From: Anaerolineaceae bacterium
GTDB lineage: Bacteria; Chloroflexota; Anaerolineae; Aggregatilineales; Phototrophicaceae
NCBI GenBank assembly: GCA_026708325.1
Contig: JAPOVC010000003.1
Span: 87,919 to 151,918, forward strand
Reading direction: 5' to 3'
DNA: 64,000 bases
The number at the start of each line of letters is the position of its first letter. Within the stretch, counting starts at the first letter, position 1. The notes beneath the pieces are model-generated. The model did not search any database. It saw only the letters and a program-made list of their open reading frames with translations, and was not told where the DNA came from. Shown here piece after piece: positions 8,633-17,727 of this stretch. The translations under genes were made by a program, and so were the position numbers.

Positions 8633-8893
8633 ATGGCAAAGAAGACCCAGAGCAACAAGCAGGAAGACAAGATTGAGGTGGAGGGCACCGTCGTTGAGGC
8701 CCTGCCCAACACCCAGTTTATGGTGGAACTGGATAATGGACATCGCATTCTGTCCTACCTCTCGGGCCGGATGCGACGGAACTATATCCGCATTTTGTTA
8801 AGCGACCGCGTCCGGGTGGAGATGAGCATGTACGATCCCACCCGCGGTCGCATCACCTATCGCTTCCGCGACAACCGACGCAATACTGGCTGA
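8633..8893 (+). CDS. infA: Translation initiation factor IF-1
   Basis: This 86-residue single S1/OB-fold protein matches IF-1, which occupies the ribosomal A site during initiation. The diagnostic core runs from [20 protein letters not shown] through [11 protein letters not shown] and ends in [13 protein letters not shown]. It is somewhat longer than the usual 72 residues because of a charged N-terminal extension (about 12 residues) and a short C-terminal tail. GGGAGGGG directly upstream is a strong ribosome-binding site. It is 68 bases after rpsU. Confidence 0.95.
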   Translation: MAKKTQSNKQEDKIEVEGTVVEALPNTQFMVELDNGHRILSYLSGRMRRNYIRILLSDRVRVEMSMYDPTRGRITYRFRDNRRNTG

Positions 8894-8914
8894 ACGCGGC
8901 CGCCTGGCGGGGAG

Positions 8915-9622
8915 TCAGCGAGGGGGTTTGACCCCCTCGTGTACCGCCATGGTGCCAAACATGAAGCGGTGCCAGGTCACCGCGGTCAGGCCCGCGGCCT
9001 GCATGATCGCGGCGAGTTCCTGCGCCGTGTGAAAGGCTTGGGTCGTGCGCGGCAGATAGCGGTAGGCGCTCGCCCCTGCGGGTCCGGCTATCAGGCGTCC
9101 CAACAGCGGAATGACCAGGCGCAGGTGCAACTCGATGAAGGGCCGCAGTAGCGACGGCGCTGGCGGCGAACTTTCAAGAATGACCAGGCGGCCGCCGGGG
9201 CGCAGCACGCGCATTTGTTCCTGCAGCGTACCCGGGATGTCAAGGACGTTGCGCACAAGATAGCCGGATGTGACGGCATCGAAGCAATCGTCCGCGAAGG
9301 GCAGGCGCATGGCGTCAGCTGCCACCCAGTGCATGGGCGCCGCGTCTGACATTTGTCTGCCCGCCTGCATCATGCCGGTCGAAAAGTCGGCGCCGGTGAC
9401 CCGCAGGTCCGGCCGGGCGCGCAGGGCTTCCCTGGCGATGTCGCCGGTCCCGGTGGCCAGGTCCAGCAGACGTCCCTTGCGGGGCAGGGCGGCCCGGTCG
9501 ACTACGTGGCGCCGCCAGCGTCGGTCCTGGCCGGCTGTCATCAGGGTGTTCAGCAGGCGATAGTGACGGGCGATGCGGTCAAACATCCCCTGCACACGGG
9601 CAGCGCGTTCGTCACCGATCAT
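8915..9622 (-). CDS. ubiE: UbiE/MenG-family C-methyltransferase (quinone biosynthesis)
   Basis: This 235-residue class I SAM methyltransferase matches the family that methylates demethylmenaquinone or the ubiquinone precursor. Motif I is LLDLATGTGDIA (about 53-64), followed by VTGADFSTGMM and the LRPGGRLVILE post-motif. The N-terminal VQGMFDRIARHYRLLNTLMTAG is characteristic of UbiE/MenG (typical FDxIAxxYDxxN). It is the last gene of the heat-shock operon, 12 bases after prmA. In a Chloroflexota-like organism the menaquinone reaction is more likely. No other men or ubi gene is in the window. Confidence 0.9.
   Translation of the reverse strand: MIGDERAARVQGMFDRIARHYRLLNTLMTAGQDRRWRRHVVDRAALPRKGRLLDLATGTGDIAREALRARPDLRVTGADFSTGMMQAGRQMSDAAPMHWVAADAMRLPFADDCFDAVTSGYLVRNVLDIPGTLQEQMRVLRPGGRLVILESSPPAPSLLRPFIELHLRLVIPLLGRLIAGPAGASAYRYLPRTTQAFHTAQELAAIMQAAGLTAVTWHRFMFGTMAVHEGVKPPR
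8919..8939. terminator. Strong hairpin at the infA/ubiE convergent junction
   Basis: CGAGGGGG (8919-8926) pairs perfectly with CCCCCTCG (8932-8939) around a 5-base loop. It lies inside the last codons of ubiE, 26 bases after the infA stop. There is no U tract on either strand, so it is not a standard intrinsic terminator, but it may mark or protect both mRNA 3' ends. Confidence 0.35.
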
Positions 9623-9634
9623 GGCCCCGCCCCT

Positions 9635-10552
9635 TCAGGCGGCAGACGCGCGGCAGGTAACCAGCGCCACCCAGTCGCCCTGGCGCAGTGTCGCGACAGG
9701 CATCATGCCCGCGCGACGCAGGGCCGCTGAAACGTCATCGGCCTGGTCCTGAATGATGCCGCTGAAGATCCCGCAGCCGCCGGGACGCAGGACCTCACCA
9801 AGTCCCTCCTCGCAAAAGGCCGTGATGACGCGCGCCAGGATGTTGACCGCGATCAGGTCAAAGCGTTTGTCCCGCGTCAGCAATTCCCCCAGACTGCCTT
9901 CCTCAACGTGTACCCCGGAAACGCCGGGATTGAATTCCAGATTCTGTCGCGCCGCGCTCACAGCCACCGCATCGTTGTCCAGCGCCAGCACGCTGCCGGC
10001 GCCGAGGCGCGCGGCGGCGATCGCCAGAATGCCCGAGCCGCAACCGAGATCAAGCACCTCACTGCCCGGCTTCAGGTGGTCTTCCAGGGCCCGCAGGCAA
10101 AGTTGTGTGCTGGGGTGCGTGCCCGTGCCGAAGGCCATGCCGGGGTCCAGCACGATTTCCAGTTCGTGGTCCCCGACCTCGCTCTCCGACCAGGCCGGCC
10201 GCACCAGCAGCCTGCGCCCAATGCGCAGGGGACGGTAATGGACTTTCCAGGCGTGGGCCCAGTCCTCGTCCTCGACGACGCGCCAGGTCGGCCGCGGCAG
10301 GGGCAGCATCATGCTCATGTGACCCAGGGCGGCCTCGACGTCCCGGCGTCGCGCCGGGGAATCGTCGCCATCCGGGAACCAGGCGCGCAGGGTCAGGCTG
10401 TCGGGAGCTTCGGCCGCGCCTTCGTCCCAGGCATCCGGCGGAATGCCGTTTTGTTCAATGACCACGCCCTGATGTCCGTAACGCCCCAGCAGGCCGGCGA
10501 CCGCCTCGGCGGCCTCCCCGGCCACAGAGAGCGACAGTTCGAGCCAGCGCAC
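9635..10552 (-). CDS. prmA: Ribosomal protein L11 methyltransferase
   Basis: This 305-residue protein matches PrmA, which trimethylates ribosomal protein L11. The C-terminal catalytic domain has the SAM motif VLDLGCGSGILAIAAARLGA (about 167-186) and the PrmA-specific DPGMAFGTGTHPSTQLCLR just before it. LIAVNILARVI carries the N-x-L active-site strand. The N-terminal part is the substrate-recognition domain. It begins 2 bases after dnaJ, a conserved neighbourhood in many bacteria. Confidence 0.95.
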   Translation of the reverse strand: MRWLELSLSVAGEAAEAVAGLLGRYGHQGVVIEQNGIPPDAWDEGAAEAPDSLTLRAWFPDGDDSPARRRDVEAALGHMSMMLPLPRPTWRVVEDEDWAHAWKVHYRPLRIGRRLLVRPAWSESEVGDHELEIVLDPGMAFGTGTHPSTQLCLRALEDHLKPGSEVLDLGCGSGILAIAAARLGAGSVLALDNDAVAVSAARQNLEFNPGVSGVHVEEGSLGELLTRDKRFDLIAVNILARVITAFCEEGLGEVLRPGGCGIFSGIIQDQADDVSAALRRAGMMPVATLRQGDWVALVTCRASAA

Positions 10553-10554
10553 GG

Positions 10555-11715
10555 CTAGCCCTGATCGCCGGAGAAGAAGTCCGCCACGCGGTCGAAGAAG
10601 CCGCGGCCGTGTTCCTGGGGAGTGATGTCGCTGCCGAGGGTGTGTCCAAGTTTTTCGAAGAGCTGGCGTTGTTCGTCGTTGAGCCGGTCGGGAATGGCGA
10701 CCTGCACGTAGACCAGCTGGTCGCCGCGCCCGCTGCTGCTGCCATCGCTGCGCAGGCGCGGCACGCCCTTGCCACGCAGGCGGAAGGACTTGCCCGTTTG
10801 CGTGCCGGCCGGGATGGTCAGCTCGACGTCGCCATCCACGGTGGGCACTCGCACCGCGTCACCGAGGGCGGCCTGGGCCACGTTGATGTCGATATCCAGA
10901 ATGATGTCATCCTTGTTGCGCTTGAACCAGGGATGGGCTTCCACGCGAATGGCCACGAAAAGGTTTCCGGCGGGCGCGCCGGGTTCGCCGGCGTCGCCTT
11001 CCCCGTGAACCTGGACCTGCAGGCCCTCCCGCACGCCGGCGGGAATATCCACGTTGATGACGTCCCGGCGCTGCAGGCGTCCCGCCCCGCGACAGGCGTT
11101 GCAGGGCGAACTGATGACCTCACCCCGGCCCCGGCAACGGCTGCAGACCGTTTCGGTCACCATCGAGCCGAGGAAGGTCTGCTGTACCCTGCGTTGCTTG
11201 CCCTCGCCGCGACAGTCCGGACAACGGACGGGTTGCGAGCCGGGCTCGGCGCCGCTGCCGCTGCAGGACTCACAGGCCCGCAGGCGATCGACTTCCACGT
11301 CCACGCTGGTGCCGAAAATCGATTCTTCAAAGCTGACGGCGGCCATGACCTTGCGGTCTGCGCCCGGCCGCGGTCCCCGGCGGCTCGCGCTGCGCGCGCC
11401 ACCAAAGCCGGTGAAGAATTCCTCAAAAATCTCGTCAAAGCCGGCGAATCCCTGGCCGCCAAAGCCGGAGAAGCCGGGACCGCCAGCGCCATTGTTTTGC
11501 ACGCCGGCGTGCCCGAAGCGATCGTAACGGGCGCGGGTTTGTTCGTCAGAAAGAATCTCGTAGGCCGAGTTGATTTCCTTAAAGCGTTCTTCGGCGTTTG
11601 CGTGCGAACTGACGTCCGGATGGTATTCGCGGGCCAGACGGCGGAAGGCGTTCTTGATTTCGCTCTGGTTCGCATTTCGGCTGACGCCGAGGACTTCGTA
11701 GCAATCGCGGGGCAT
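10555..11715 (-). CDS. dnaJ: Chaperone DnaJ (Hsp40)
   Basis: This 386-residue co-chaperone stimulates DnaK ATPase and delivers unfolded substrates. The J domain (1-70) holds the invariant HPD in REYHPDV. A Gly/Phe-rich region (about 73-110) follows. The zinc domain has four CxxCxGxG-type repeats (CESCSGSG, CPDCRGEG, CSRCRGRG, CNACRGAG). The C-terminal substrate-binding domain completes a full-length type I DnaJ. It is downstream of dnaK with a 60-bp gap in which I see no obvious promoter. Confidence 0.97.
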   Translation of the reverse strand: MPRDCYEVLGVSRNANQSEIKNAFRRLAREYHPDVSSHANAEERFKEINSAYEILSDEQTRARYDRFGHAGVQNNGAGGPGFSGFGGQGFAGFDEIFEEFFTGFGGARSASRRGPRPGADRKVMAAVSFEESIFGTSVDVEVDRLRACESCSGSGAEPGSQPVRCPDCRGEGKQRRVQQTFLGSMVTETVCSRCRGRGEVISSPCNACRGAGRLQRRDVINVDIPAGVREGLQVQVHGEGDAGEPGAPAGNLFVAIRVEAHPWFKRNKDDIILDIDINVAQAALGDAVRVPTVDGDVELTIPAGTQTGKSFRLRGKGVPRLRSDGSSSGRGDQLVYVQVAIPDRLNDEQRQLFEKLGHTLGSDITPQEHGRGFFDRVADFFSGDQG

Positions 11716-11775
11716 GATTTACCCTGTAGCGTGACCCCGGGACCGGCCGGTTGGACCAGCCCCGGAGCGGCGATA

Positions 11776-13668
11776 TCAGGCTTCCGTAAACTCGGCGTCA
11801 ACCACGTCTTCGTCGTCGCGGTTCGGGTCTTTGGCGGAAGCGGGCTCGGGCTCCGTGGCGCCCTGTTGCTGTTCCATCTGCGCGCCAAGGGCCTGGATGA
11901 ACTGCGCGAGGTCGTCATTGACGGCGCGCAGGTTGTCGTTGTCGTCGCCTTCCATGGCCTGCCGCAGGGCGTCCATCTTCTCGCGCGCCTGCGCCTTCGT
12001 ATCGTCGGGCAGTTGCTCGTCGAAATCTTCCAGCAGTTTCTCCGCGGTGAAGAGGGTGTTGTCGGCCGTGTTGCGCAATTCGGCGTTTTCCTTGCGGCGG
12101 GCGTCCTCGTCGGCATGCTGGCGGGCTTCCTCGACCATGCGCTCGATTTCATCCTCGTTCAGGCCGCTGCCGGCGGTGATGGTGATCTGCTGCTCGCGGC
12201 CGCTGGCCTTGTCCTCGGCCGAGACTTCAAGGATGCCGTTGGCGTCGATGTTGAAGGTCACTTCAATCTGCGGCATGCCGCGCGGCGCCGGCGGGATGCC
12301 ATCCAGGATGAACTTGCCCAGCGACTTGTTGTCGACCGCCATCGGTCGCTCGCCCTGAACGATGTGAATTTCAACCTGGGTCTGGTTGTTGGCGGCGGTG
12401 GAGTAGACCTGACTCTTCTTGGTCGGGATGGTCGTGTTGCGCTCGATCATGTTGGTGGCCACGCCGCCCAGGGTCTCGACGCTCAGGGTCAGGGGCGTGA
12501 CGTCCAGCAGCAGGATGTCCTTGACGTCGCCGCCCAGCACACCGGCCTGGATGGCCGCGCCCATGGCGACAACCTCATCAGGATTGACGCCGCGGCCGGG
12601 GTCCTTGCCGAAGAACCCGCGCACCGCTTCCTGCACGGCCGGCATGCGGGTCATGCCGCCCACGAGAATGACAGCGTCAATGTCCTGCACACCCAGGCCG
12701 GCGTCCTTCAGGGCTTGCTGGCAGGGCGCGATTGAGCGCTGGATCAGGCCGTGCACCAGTTCTTCCAGGCGCGAGCGGGAGAGATCGAGGTTCAGGTGCC
12801 GTGGGCCACTGGCGTCGGCGGTGATGAAGGGCAGATTGATGTCGGTATTGACGGCGCTGGAAAGCTCGATCTTGGCCTTTTCGGCCGCCTCCTTGAGGCG
12901 CTGCAGGGCCTGACGGTCCTTGCGCAGGTTAATGCCGTTCTCGCGCTCAAATTCACCGGAAATCCAGTCGATGATGGCCTCGTCAAAATCGTCGCCGCCG
13001 AGATAGGTGTCGCCATTGGTACTCTTGACCTCAAAGACGCCGTCGGCAACCTCGAGGATCGAGATATCGAAAGTGCCGCCGCCGAGGTCGTAAACGGCGA
13101 TCGTCTCGTTCTTGCCGGTGTCGATGCCATAGGCCAGACTGGAGGCCGTAGGTTCGTTGATGATCCGCAGCACCTCAAGGCCGGCAATGCGACCGGCGTC
13201 CTTGGTGGCGTTGCGCTGGCTGTCGTTGAAGTAGGCCGGCACGGTGATGACCGCCTGGTCGACGCTGCCGCCCAGCCAGGCTTCCGCATCGGCCTTGAGC
13301 TTCTGCAGCACCATCGCGGAGATTTCCGGCGGGCTGTACTCGCGCCCGCCCATGTGCACGCGCACGTCTCCGTTGGCCGCGGCGCTGACCTTGTAGGGCA
13401 CGCGCCTGATGGCGTCCTGCACCTCGCGGTCGCTGAACTTGCGTCCCATAAAGCGCTTGACCGAGAAAACCGTGTTGTCGGGGTTAATGACGGCCTGGTT
13501 GCGCGCCACCTTGCCGACGAGGCGTTCGTCGGTCCTGGGGTTTACGGCCACGACCGAAGGCACCAGTTCGCCGCCTTCCGCCGAGGGGATCACGGTGGCC
13601 TTGCCACCCTCCATCACGGCCACGACCGAGTTGGTCGTGCCGAGATCAATGCCAATAATGCGTCCCAT
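11776..13668 (-). CDS. dnaK: Chaperone DnaK (Hsp70)
   Basis: This 630-residue Hsp70 binds and refolds exposed hydrophobic peptides in an ATP cycle. The ATPase domain has [10 protein letters not shown] at the start and [14 protein letters not shown]. The substrate-binding domain includes [13 protein letters not shown] and the interdomain linker near it. The C-terminal tail is acidic ([13 protein letters not shown]), as in most bacterial DnaK. It lies 22 bases after grpE and is followed by dnaJ. Length and all motifs are normal. Confidence 0.98.
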   Translation of the reverse strand: MGRIIGIDLGTTNSVVAVMEGGKATVIPSAEGGELVPSVVAVNPRTDERLVGKVARNQAVINPDNTVFSVKRFMGRKFSDREVQDAIRRVPYKVSAAANGDVRVHMGGREYSPPEISAMVLQKLKADAEAWLGGSVDQAVITVPAYFNDSQRNATKDAGRIAGLEVLRIINEPTASSLAYGIDTGKNETIAVYDLGGGTFDISILEVADGVFEVKSTNGDTYLGGDDFDEAIIDWISGEFERENGINLRKDRQALQRLKEAAEKAKIELSSAVNTDINLPFITADASGPRHLNLDLSRSRLEELVHGLIQRSIAPCQQALKDAGLGVQDIDAVILVGGMTRMPAVQEAVRGFFGKDPGRGVNPDEVVAMGAAIQAGVLGGDVKDILLLDVTPLTLSVETLGGVATNMIERNTTIPTKKSQVYSTAANNQTQVEIHIVQGERPMAVDNKSLGKFILDGIPPAPRGMPQIEVTFNIDANGILEVSAEDKASGREQQITITAGSGLNEDEIERMVEEARQHADEDARRKENAELRNTADNTLFTAEKLLEDFDEQLPDDTKAQAREKMDALRQAMEGDDNDNLRAVNDDLAQFIQALGAQMEQQQGATEPEPASAKDPNRDDEDVVDAEFTEA

Positions 13669-13690
13669 AGGTCCTCCCTGATTTCAGTCG

Positions 13691-14269
13691 TCAGCCCGCG
13701 ACCCGCACCAGCGCCGGGCGCAACACCCGGTCGCCGCAGATGTAACCCTTCTGCAGGGTCGCGCTGACGAGTCCGCTTTCCATGTCCGTGTCGCTGTCGT
13801 GGCCCAGTGCCTCATGCAGATTGGGGTCGAAGGGTTCGCCAAGCGGATCGAGCGGCTGAACGCCGGCGTCCGCCAGCGCTTTCAGCAACTTGCGCCGGAT
13901 GGCTTCCATGCCCTCCAGCCAGACCTGCAATTCCTCGTTGCCGTCCTCGACGGCCGGCAGGTTTTCCGTGGCGCGCTCGAAGTCATCGAGCACCGGCAGC
14001 AGGGCCCGCAGCGTGTCGACTTTCGCGTTGAAGCGCGAAGTCAGCAGGTCACGTTCGAAGCGCTTGCGCGCGTTGCTGAAGTCGGCGCGTTCGCGTTGCC
14101 AGCCAAGGGTACTCGCGTCGGCGCGCTTGCGTTCGTCCTCCAGCTCGGCCCGTAACGCCGCCAGGGGGTCACCCGCATCAGCGGCCGGATCCTGGTCACT
14201 GGCGCCATGCCCTGCGTCGCCAGCTTCAGGCTGCGGTGCGTCGTCCTCGCGCAGTTGCTCCTGGCTCAC
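13691..14269 (-). CDS. grpE: Nucleotide exchange factor GrpE
   Basis: This 192-residue protein releases ADP from DnaK. The first 45 residues are acidic and probably disordered, followed by a long helical stretch (about 48-110, with ERKRADASTLGWQRERADFSN) and the C-terminal beta domain ending in YICGDRVLRPALVRVA. The family signature around PFDPNLHEAL and YxxxDRVLRPA is present. It sits between hrcA (118-bp gap) and dnaK. Confidence 0.95.
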   Translation of the reverse strand: MSQEQLREDDAPQPEAGDAGHGASDQDPAADAGDPLAALRAELEDERKRADASTLGWQRERADFSNARKRFERDLLTSRFNAKVDTLRALLPVLDDFERATENLPAVEDGNEELQVWLEGMEAIRRKLLKALADAGVQPLDPLGEPFDPNLHEALGHDSDTDMESGLVSATLQKGYICGDRVLRPALVRVAG

Positions 14270-14386
14270 AATGCTGCCTCACTGCTCCTCGCCAACCCGG
14301 ACAATATACTGAAAAGTTTGGCCGGCCGGTCATAGAATCGCGTAAAAAAATGAAAGGTTTTTCGCAAGAAGTGTCGTCCAGGTGCG

Positions 14387-15448
14387 CTACGCCACGTCCT
14401 CCGCTGCCTCGTCCCCTTCCTCAAGCAACCTGGCCAGCACATCCGTCATGACGTTGGAGACATGCCGCACCGCGCTGACGGCGCGGCCGTAATTGATGTG
14501 GGTGGGCCCGACCACGCCCAACGCGCCGCTGACCTGGCCCGGAATACCGTAGCGGCTGAGCACCATGGAGAGATGATTCAGTTCTTCCCAGCGGCCATCC
14601 CCGGCGATGAACACCTGCACGTCATTGCGGGCCAGCACCTCCGAGAGCAGCAGATTGAGGACCGCGCGCTCCTCGAATACGCGCACGGCCTGTTCGGCGC
14701 CTTCGCTGTCCTGAAAAGTGCTGAGGACTCCACTGAGCCCGTCGCGATAGATGAAGCGCACCTGATTGGTGTCGGAACGCTCCATCACGTCCGCCGCCAG
14801 TTCGGCAATTTCCCGCTCGAACAGGCCCAGTTGCGCGCTTTTCATGCGCACTTCGTTGGCCCCCTGGTCAAGGCAGACGGCGTTCAGACGTCGCGCCGCC
14901 TCCGCCAGCGCGGTCTGGCCGGGGGATTCGACGAGGGTCAGCATCTGTTGGTGTACGTTGCCACTGTGCAACACCAGCACCATCAGCACCAGGCGGCCCT
15001 GAATTGAAATCAGTTCAAGGTGCTTGAAGCGACTGGCTTCGGAGATTGGCGCCGTCACCAACGCGGCGGAACGGGCGGTACGCGCCAGCAGGGTCGCGGC
15101 CAGGCGCATCCACTGTTCCGTCGCCGCCGGTGGCGTACGCATGCTTTCGGTGATGCGGCTTTCCTCGACCGCGGTGAGCGAGCCGCGCGTCATCAACCGA
15201 CTGACGAAATAGCGATAGCCGTCCTCGGTGGGGACTCGACCGGCGGAGGTATGCGGGGCCCGGATGAGGCCCTTTTCCTCCAGCAGCGCCATTTCGTTGC
15301 GGATGGTGGCGGAACTGACCCCCAGCTCGCAGGCGTCCTGCAGGTAGCGGGAGCTGACCGGCTCCGGATTGGCGGTATAGCTTTCGATGATCAGGGCGAG
15401 GATTTCTTCCTGACGGCGCGTAAGGGGATGCAGTGTCGTGTCGTCCAT
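14387..15448 (-). CDS. hrcA: Heat-inducible transcription repressor HrcA
   Basis: This 353-residue repressor of class I heat-shock genes has an N-terminal winged helix-turn-helix (about 1-75: RQEEILALIIESY, SSATIRNEMALLEEKGLI) and a C-terminal GAF-like dimerisation domain. It is the first gene of the hrcA-grpE-dnaK-dnaJ cluster. In other bacteria it binds the CIRCE operator, TTAGCACTC-N9-GAGTGCTAA. I cannot find a canonical CIRCE copy upstream of hrcA, grpE, dnaK or dnaJ here, so the operator has diverged or lies elsewhere. Confidence 0.95.
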   Translation of the reverse strand: MDDTTLHPLTRRQEEILALIIESYTANPEPVSSRYLQDACELGVSSATIRNEMALLEEKGLIRAPHTSAGRVPTEDGYRYFVSRLMTRGSLTAVEESRITESMRTPPAATEQWMRLAATLLARTARSAALVTAPISEASRFKHLELISIQGRLVLMVLVLHSGNVHQQMLTLVESPGQTALAEAARRLNAVCLDQGANEVRMKSAQLGLFEREIAELAADVMERSDTNQVRFIYRDGLSGVLSTFQDSEGAEQAVRVFEERAVLNLLLSEVLARNDVQVFIAGDGRWEELNHLSMVLSRYGIPGQVSGALGVVGPTHINYGRAVSAVRHVSNVMTDVLARLLEEGDEAAEDVA

Positions 15449-15485
15449 ATTGGCAGATGCAGCAGCAAATTCGACCCGGGAACGC

Positions 15486-15515
15486 TTGTCAGGGAGGGTG
15501 AAGGCATGCTACCAT
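15486..15515 (+). promoter_or_regulatory. Candidate promoter of trxA
   Basis: TTGTCA (15486-15491) and TACCAT (15510-15515) are 18 bases apart and lie 44 bases before the trxA ATG. The -35 is good and the -10 moderate. The region also separates trxA from divergent hrcA. Confidence 0.4.
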
Positions 15516-15558
15516 TCAGGTATGGAACTGTAAAGTCAGCCACAGGAAGGACACAGTG

Positions 15559-15894
15559 ATGGGCAGCAAAACATTCGAGGCCACCACCGACAACTTCGCC
15601 AGTGAAGTGCTGGGCGCGGATACGCCGGTGCTTGTCGATTTCTGGGCGGAGTGGTGCGGCCCCTGCAAGATGATTGCGCCCATCGTGGACCAGCTGGCCG
15701 ACGACTATGAGGGCCGACTCAAGGTGGGCAAGCTGGACGCCGACGCCAACCCTGACGTCGTGATCCAGTACGGCGTCATGGGCATTCCGACCCTGATCCT
15801 CTTCAACAAGGGCGAAGTGGTCAACCGGGTGACCGGTTTCAAACCGCGCGAACGTCTCATCGACGAGCTGGGTCTGGCCGGGCAGATCGCCTGA
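15559..15894 (+). CDS. trxA: Thioredoxin
   Basis: This 111-residue protein is a standard thioredoxin with the redox-active WAEWCGPCK motif (about 29-37), the cis-Pro in GIPTLILF and the usual five-strand fold. It reduces disulfides in cytoplasmic proteins. GTG (15556) and ATG (15559) are adjacent in-frame starts; I take the ATG because AGGAAGG (15544-15550) is then 8 bases away. It is monocistronic: a good intrinsic terminator follows. Confidence 0.96.
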   Translation: MGSKTFEATTDNFASEVLGADTPVLVDFWAEWCGPCKMIAPIVDQLADDYEGRLKVGKLDADANPDVVIQYGVMGIPTLILFNKGEVVNRVTGFKPRERLIDELGLAGQIA

Positions 15895-15915
15895 TTTCGG
15901 ATGCGCAGAGAAGCG

Positions 15916-15944
15916 AAAGCCCGCTGGCAGCAGCGGGCCTTTTC
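15916..15944 (+). terminator. Intrinsic terminator of trxA
   Basis: GCCCGCTG (15919-15926) pairs perfectly with CAGCGGGC (15931-15938) around the loop GCAG, preceded by AAA and followed by CTTTTCG. The stem-loop with a short T run lies 22 bases after the trxA stop. Confidence 0.8.
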
Positions 15945-15997
15945 GTTTACCGGCAAGCGCCTGACAGACCGCTTTGGCGAGGAGGACACCTGAAGCA

Positions 15998-17032
15998 ATG
16001 TCGCTGACTGGCAAGGTCGAGAAAGTCCCTGGTACCCGCTATTTGCGCGAGACCGGTCCACTTTCGCCCGGGCCCCCAGGTTTCAATATGACCGGCGCGC
16101 TGTCGCTTTTCAGCGGTTCCGCCTCAATGGACCTGGGGCGGGAAATAGCCGACTACATGAACGTGCACCAGGGCGAATACACGCGCACCGTTTTCTCCAA
16201 CGAAAACATCCTCATTCAACTCAACGAAAGCGTGCGCGGCCGCGACGTTTACCTGGTGCAGACCATGGCCTCGCCGGTACACGACAACCTGATGGAACTG
16301 CTGCTGATGGTCGATACGCTCAAACGCGATTCGGCCGGGCGCATCAACGTCGTCGTACCCTACCTTTCCTACAGCCGTTCGGACAAGAAGGACCAGCCGC
16401 GGGTGGGCATCGCAGCGCGCCTGGTGGCCAACCTCATTGAGGCCGCCGGCGCCAACCGTTACATGACCATCGACCTGCATGCCGGCCAGTTGCAGGGCTT
16501 CTTCGACATCCCCGGCGATGCCCTGACCGCCTTCTACCTGCTCAGCGACCACGTGGATGACATGGCCATTCCGAATCTGGTGGTGGTCTCGGCCGACCTG
16601 GGCTTTTCCAAAAAGGGGCGCAACTGGGCCGAGCGCCTCGGCACGCCGCACGCCATCGTCGAAAAACGCCGCGTCGACAACGAGGAGAGCCCCGACGTGC
16701 TCTCCATCATCGGCGACGTGCGCGACCGCAACGTGTTGCTGGTAGATGATGAGGTGCTCACCGCCGGCAGCGCCTGTCAGGCCGTCCAGGCCATTCGCGA
16801 GCACGGCGCCCGCGACGTCTACTTCGCCTTCACGCATGCGCTCATGCCGGCGGAGGGTTACGAGCGTCTGGCGCAACTGGGCCTGAAACACATCATCTGT
16901 ACCAATACCCTGCCGGTCCCCCTGGAATGCCGCCTGCCCAACATGACCGTGCTGTCCGTCGCGCCCCTGCTGGGCGAGGTCATCCTGCGCGCGCACGCCG
17001 GTCGCAGCGTGGGCGAACTCTTCGACGAGTGA
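15998..17032 (+). CDS. prs: Ribose-phosphate pyrophosphokinase (PRPP synthetase)
   Basis: This enzyme makes PRPP from ribose 5-phosphate and ATP. Family landmarks are NESVRGRDVYLVQ, YSRSDKKDQPR (canonical form YARQDRK), TIDLHAGQLQGFFDIP, the flexible-loop region VEKRR and the PRPP loop LLVDDEVLTAGSA. The match is clear but several signature residues are divergent. The start is uncertain. ATG at 15998 gives 344 aa with a purine-rich AGGAGG 13 bases upstream; ATG at 16088 (MTGALSLFSG) would give 314 aa, the usual length and the usual position of the first strand. The stop overlaps the next gene start (GTGA). Confidence 0.9.
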   Translation: MSLTGKVEKVPGTRYLRETGPLSPGPPGFNMTGALSLFSGSASMDLGREIADYMNVHQGEYTRTVFSNENILIQLNESVRGRDVYLVQTMASPVHDNLMELLLMVDTLKRDSAGRINVVVPYLSYSRSDKKDQPRVGIAARLVANLIEAAGANRYMTIDLHAGQLQGFFDIPGDALTAFYLLSDHVDDMAIPNLVVVSADLGFSKKGRNWAERLGTPHAIVEKRRVDNEESPDVLSIIGDVRDRNVLLVDDEVLTAGSACQAVQAIREHGARDVYFAFTHALMPAEGYERLAQLGLKHIICTNTLPVPLECRLPNMTVLSVAPLLGEVILRAHAGRSVGELFDE

Positions 17033-17721
17033 CCCCGCCCGCCCTGCAGGACAGCAGCCCGGTCTCGCCGCGGGCCCTGGCCGTTGGCGCCGTCTTTCTG
17101 CTGGCGCTGACAGGTCTGCTGATCCTGGTGATCGACTGGGTGGGCATCGAGGAGCTGCGGGCCTGGATCCTGAGCGCCGGACCGCTGGCGCCCCTGCTCT
17201 ACATCCTGCTCAAGGCAGCGGCCTACGTATTCGCGCCGCTGAGCAGCGGGCCGGTGCAACTGGCGGCCGGCCTGCTCTTCGGCGTCCTTCCGGGCACAAT
17301 CTATACCGTCATCGGCGAGGTGCTGGGCGGCACGCTCAGTTTCCTCATTGCGCGCCATCTGGGGCGTCCGGCGGTGCGCCGCTTCGCCGGTGAGGCGGGG
17401 CTGGCGCGCATCGACGAGTTTGTTGGGCAACTGGGTGGCTGGCGCGCGCTGGTCTACGCGCGGCTCTTTCTCTTCGCGATCTACGACTTCATCAGTTACG
17501 CGGCGGGCTTCGCCAGAAGCATCACCTTACGGCAATACCTGCTGGTGTCGATCATCTGCGGCACGCCGCCCTCGTTCATCTTCGTCTACGCCGGCGGGCT
17601 ACTGGAAGACCAGCGCCAGCAGATTCTGCCGCTCTACGCCTTGATCGGCGGTCTTTCGCTGCTGCCCTGGCTGATTCACCGGGCGCTGCGGGCGCGGCGG
17701 CGGGGCAGGGAAGGGGCCTGA
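17029..17721 (+). CDS. TVP38/TMEM64 (DedA-like, VTT domain) membrane protein
   Basis: This 230-residue integral membrane protein has about five to six hydrophobic segments and the VTT-domain core. The core includes PVQLAAGLLFGVLPGTIYTVIGEVLGG-type sequence at about 81-106 and a second re-entrant part around FISYAAGFARSITLRQYL. The family is linked to membrane lipid scrambling and undecaprenyl-phosphate or metal homeostasis in other bacteria. It starts with GTG inside the prs stop codon, so it is translationally coupled to prs. The link between PRPP synthesis and this protein is unexplained. Confidence 0.85.
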   Translation: MTPPALQDSSPVSPRALAVGAVFLLALTGLLILVIDWVGIEELRAWILSAGPLAPLLYILLKAAAYVFAPLSSGPVQLAAGLLFGVLPGTIYTVIGEVLGGTLSFLIARHLGRPAVRRFAGEAGLARIDEFVGQLGGWRALVYARLFLFAIYDFISYAAGFARSITLRQYLLVSIICGTPPSFIFVYAGGLLEDQRQQILPLYALIGGLSLLPWLIHRALRARRRGREGA

Positions 17722-17727
17722 AACGCG

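Noticed and set aside
10609..12735. A 708-codon open frame on the plus strand
   Set aside because: It is fully antisense to dnaJ and dnaK and has no recognisable domain.
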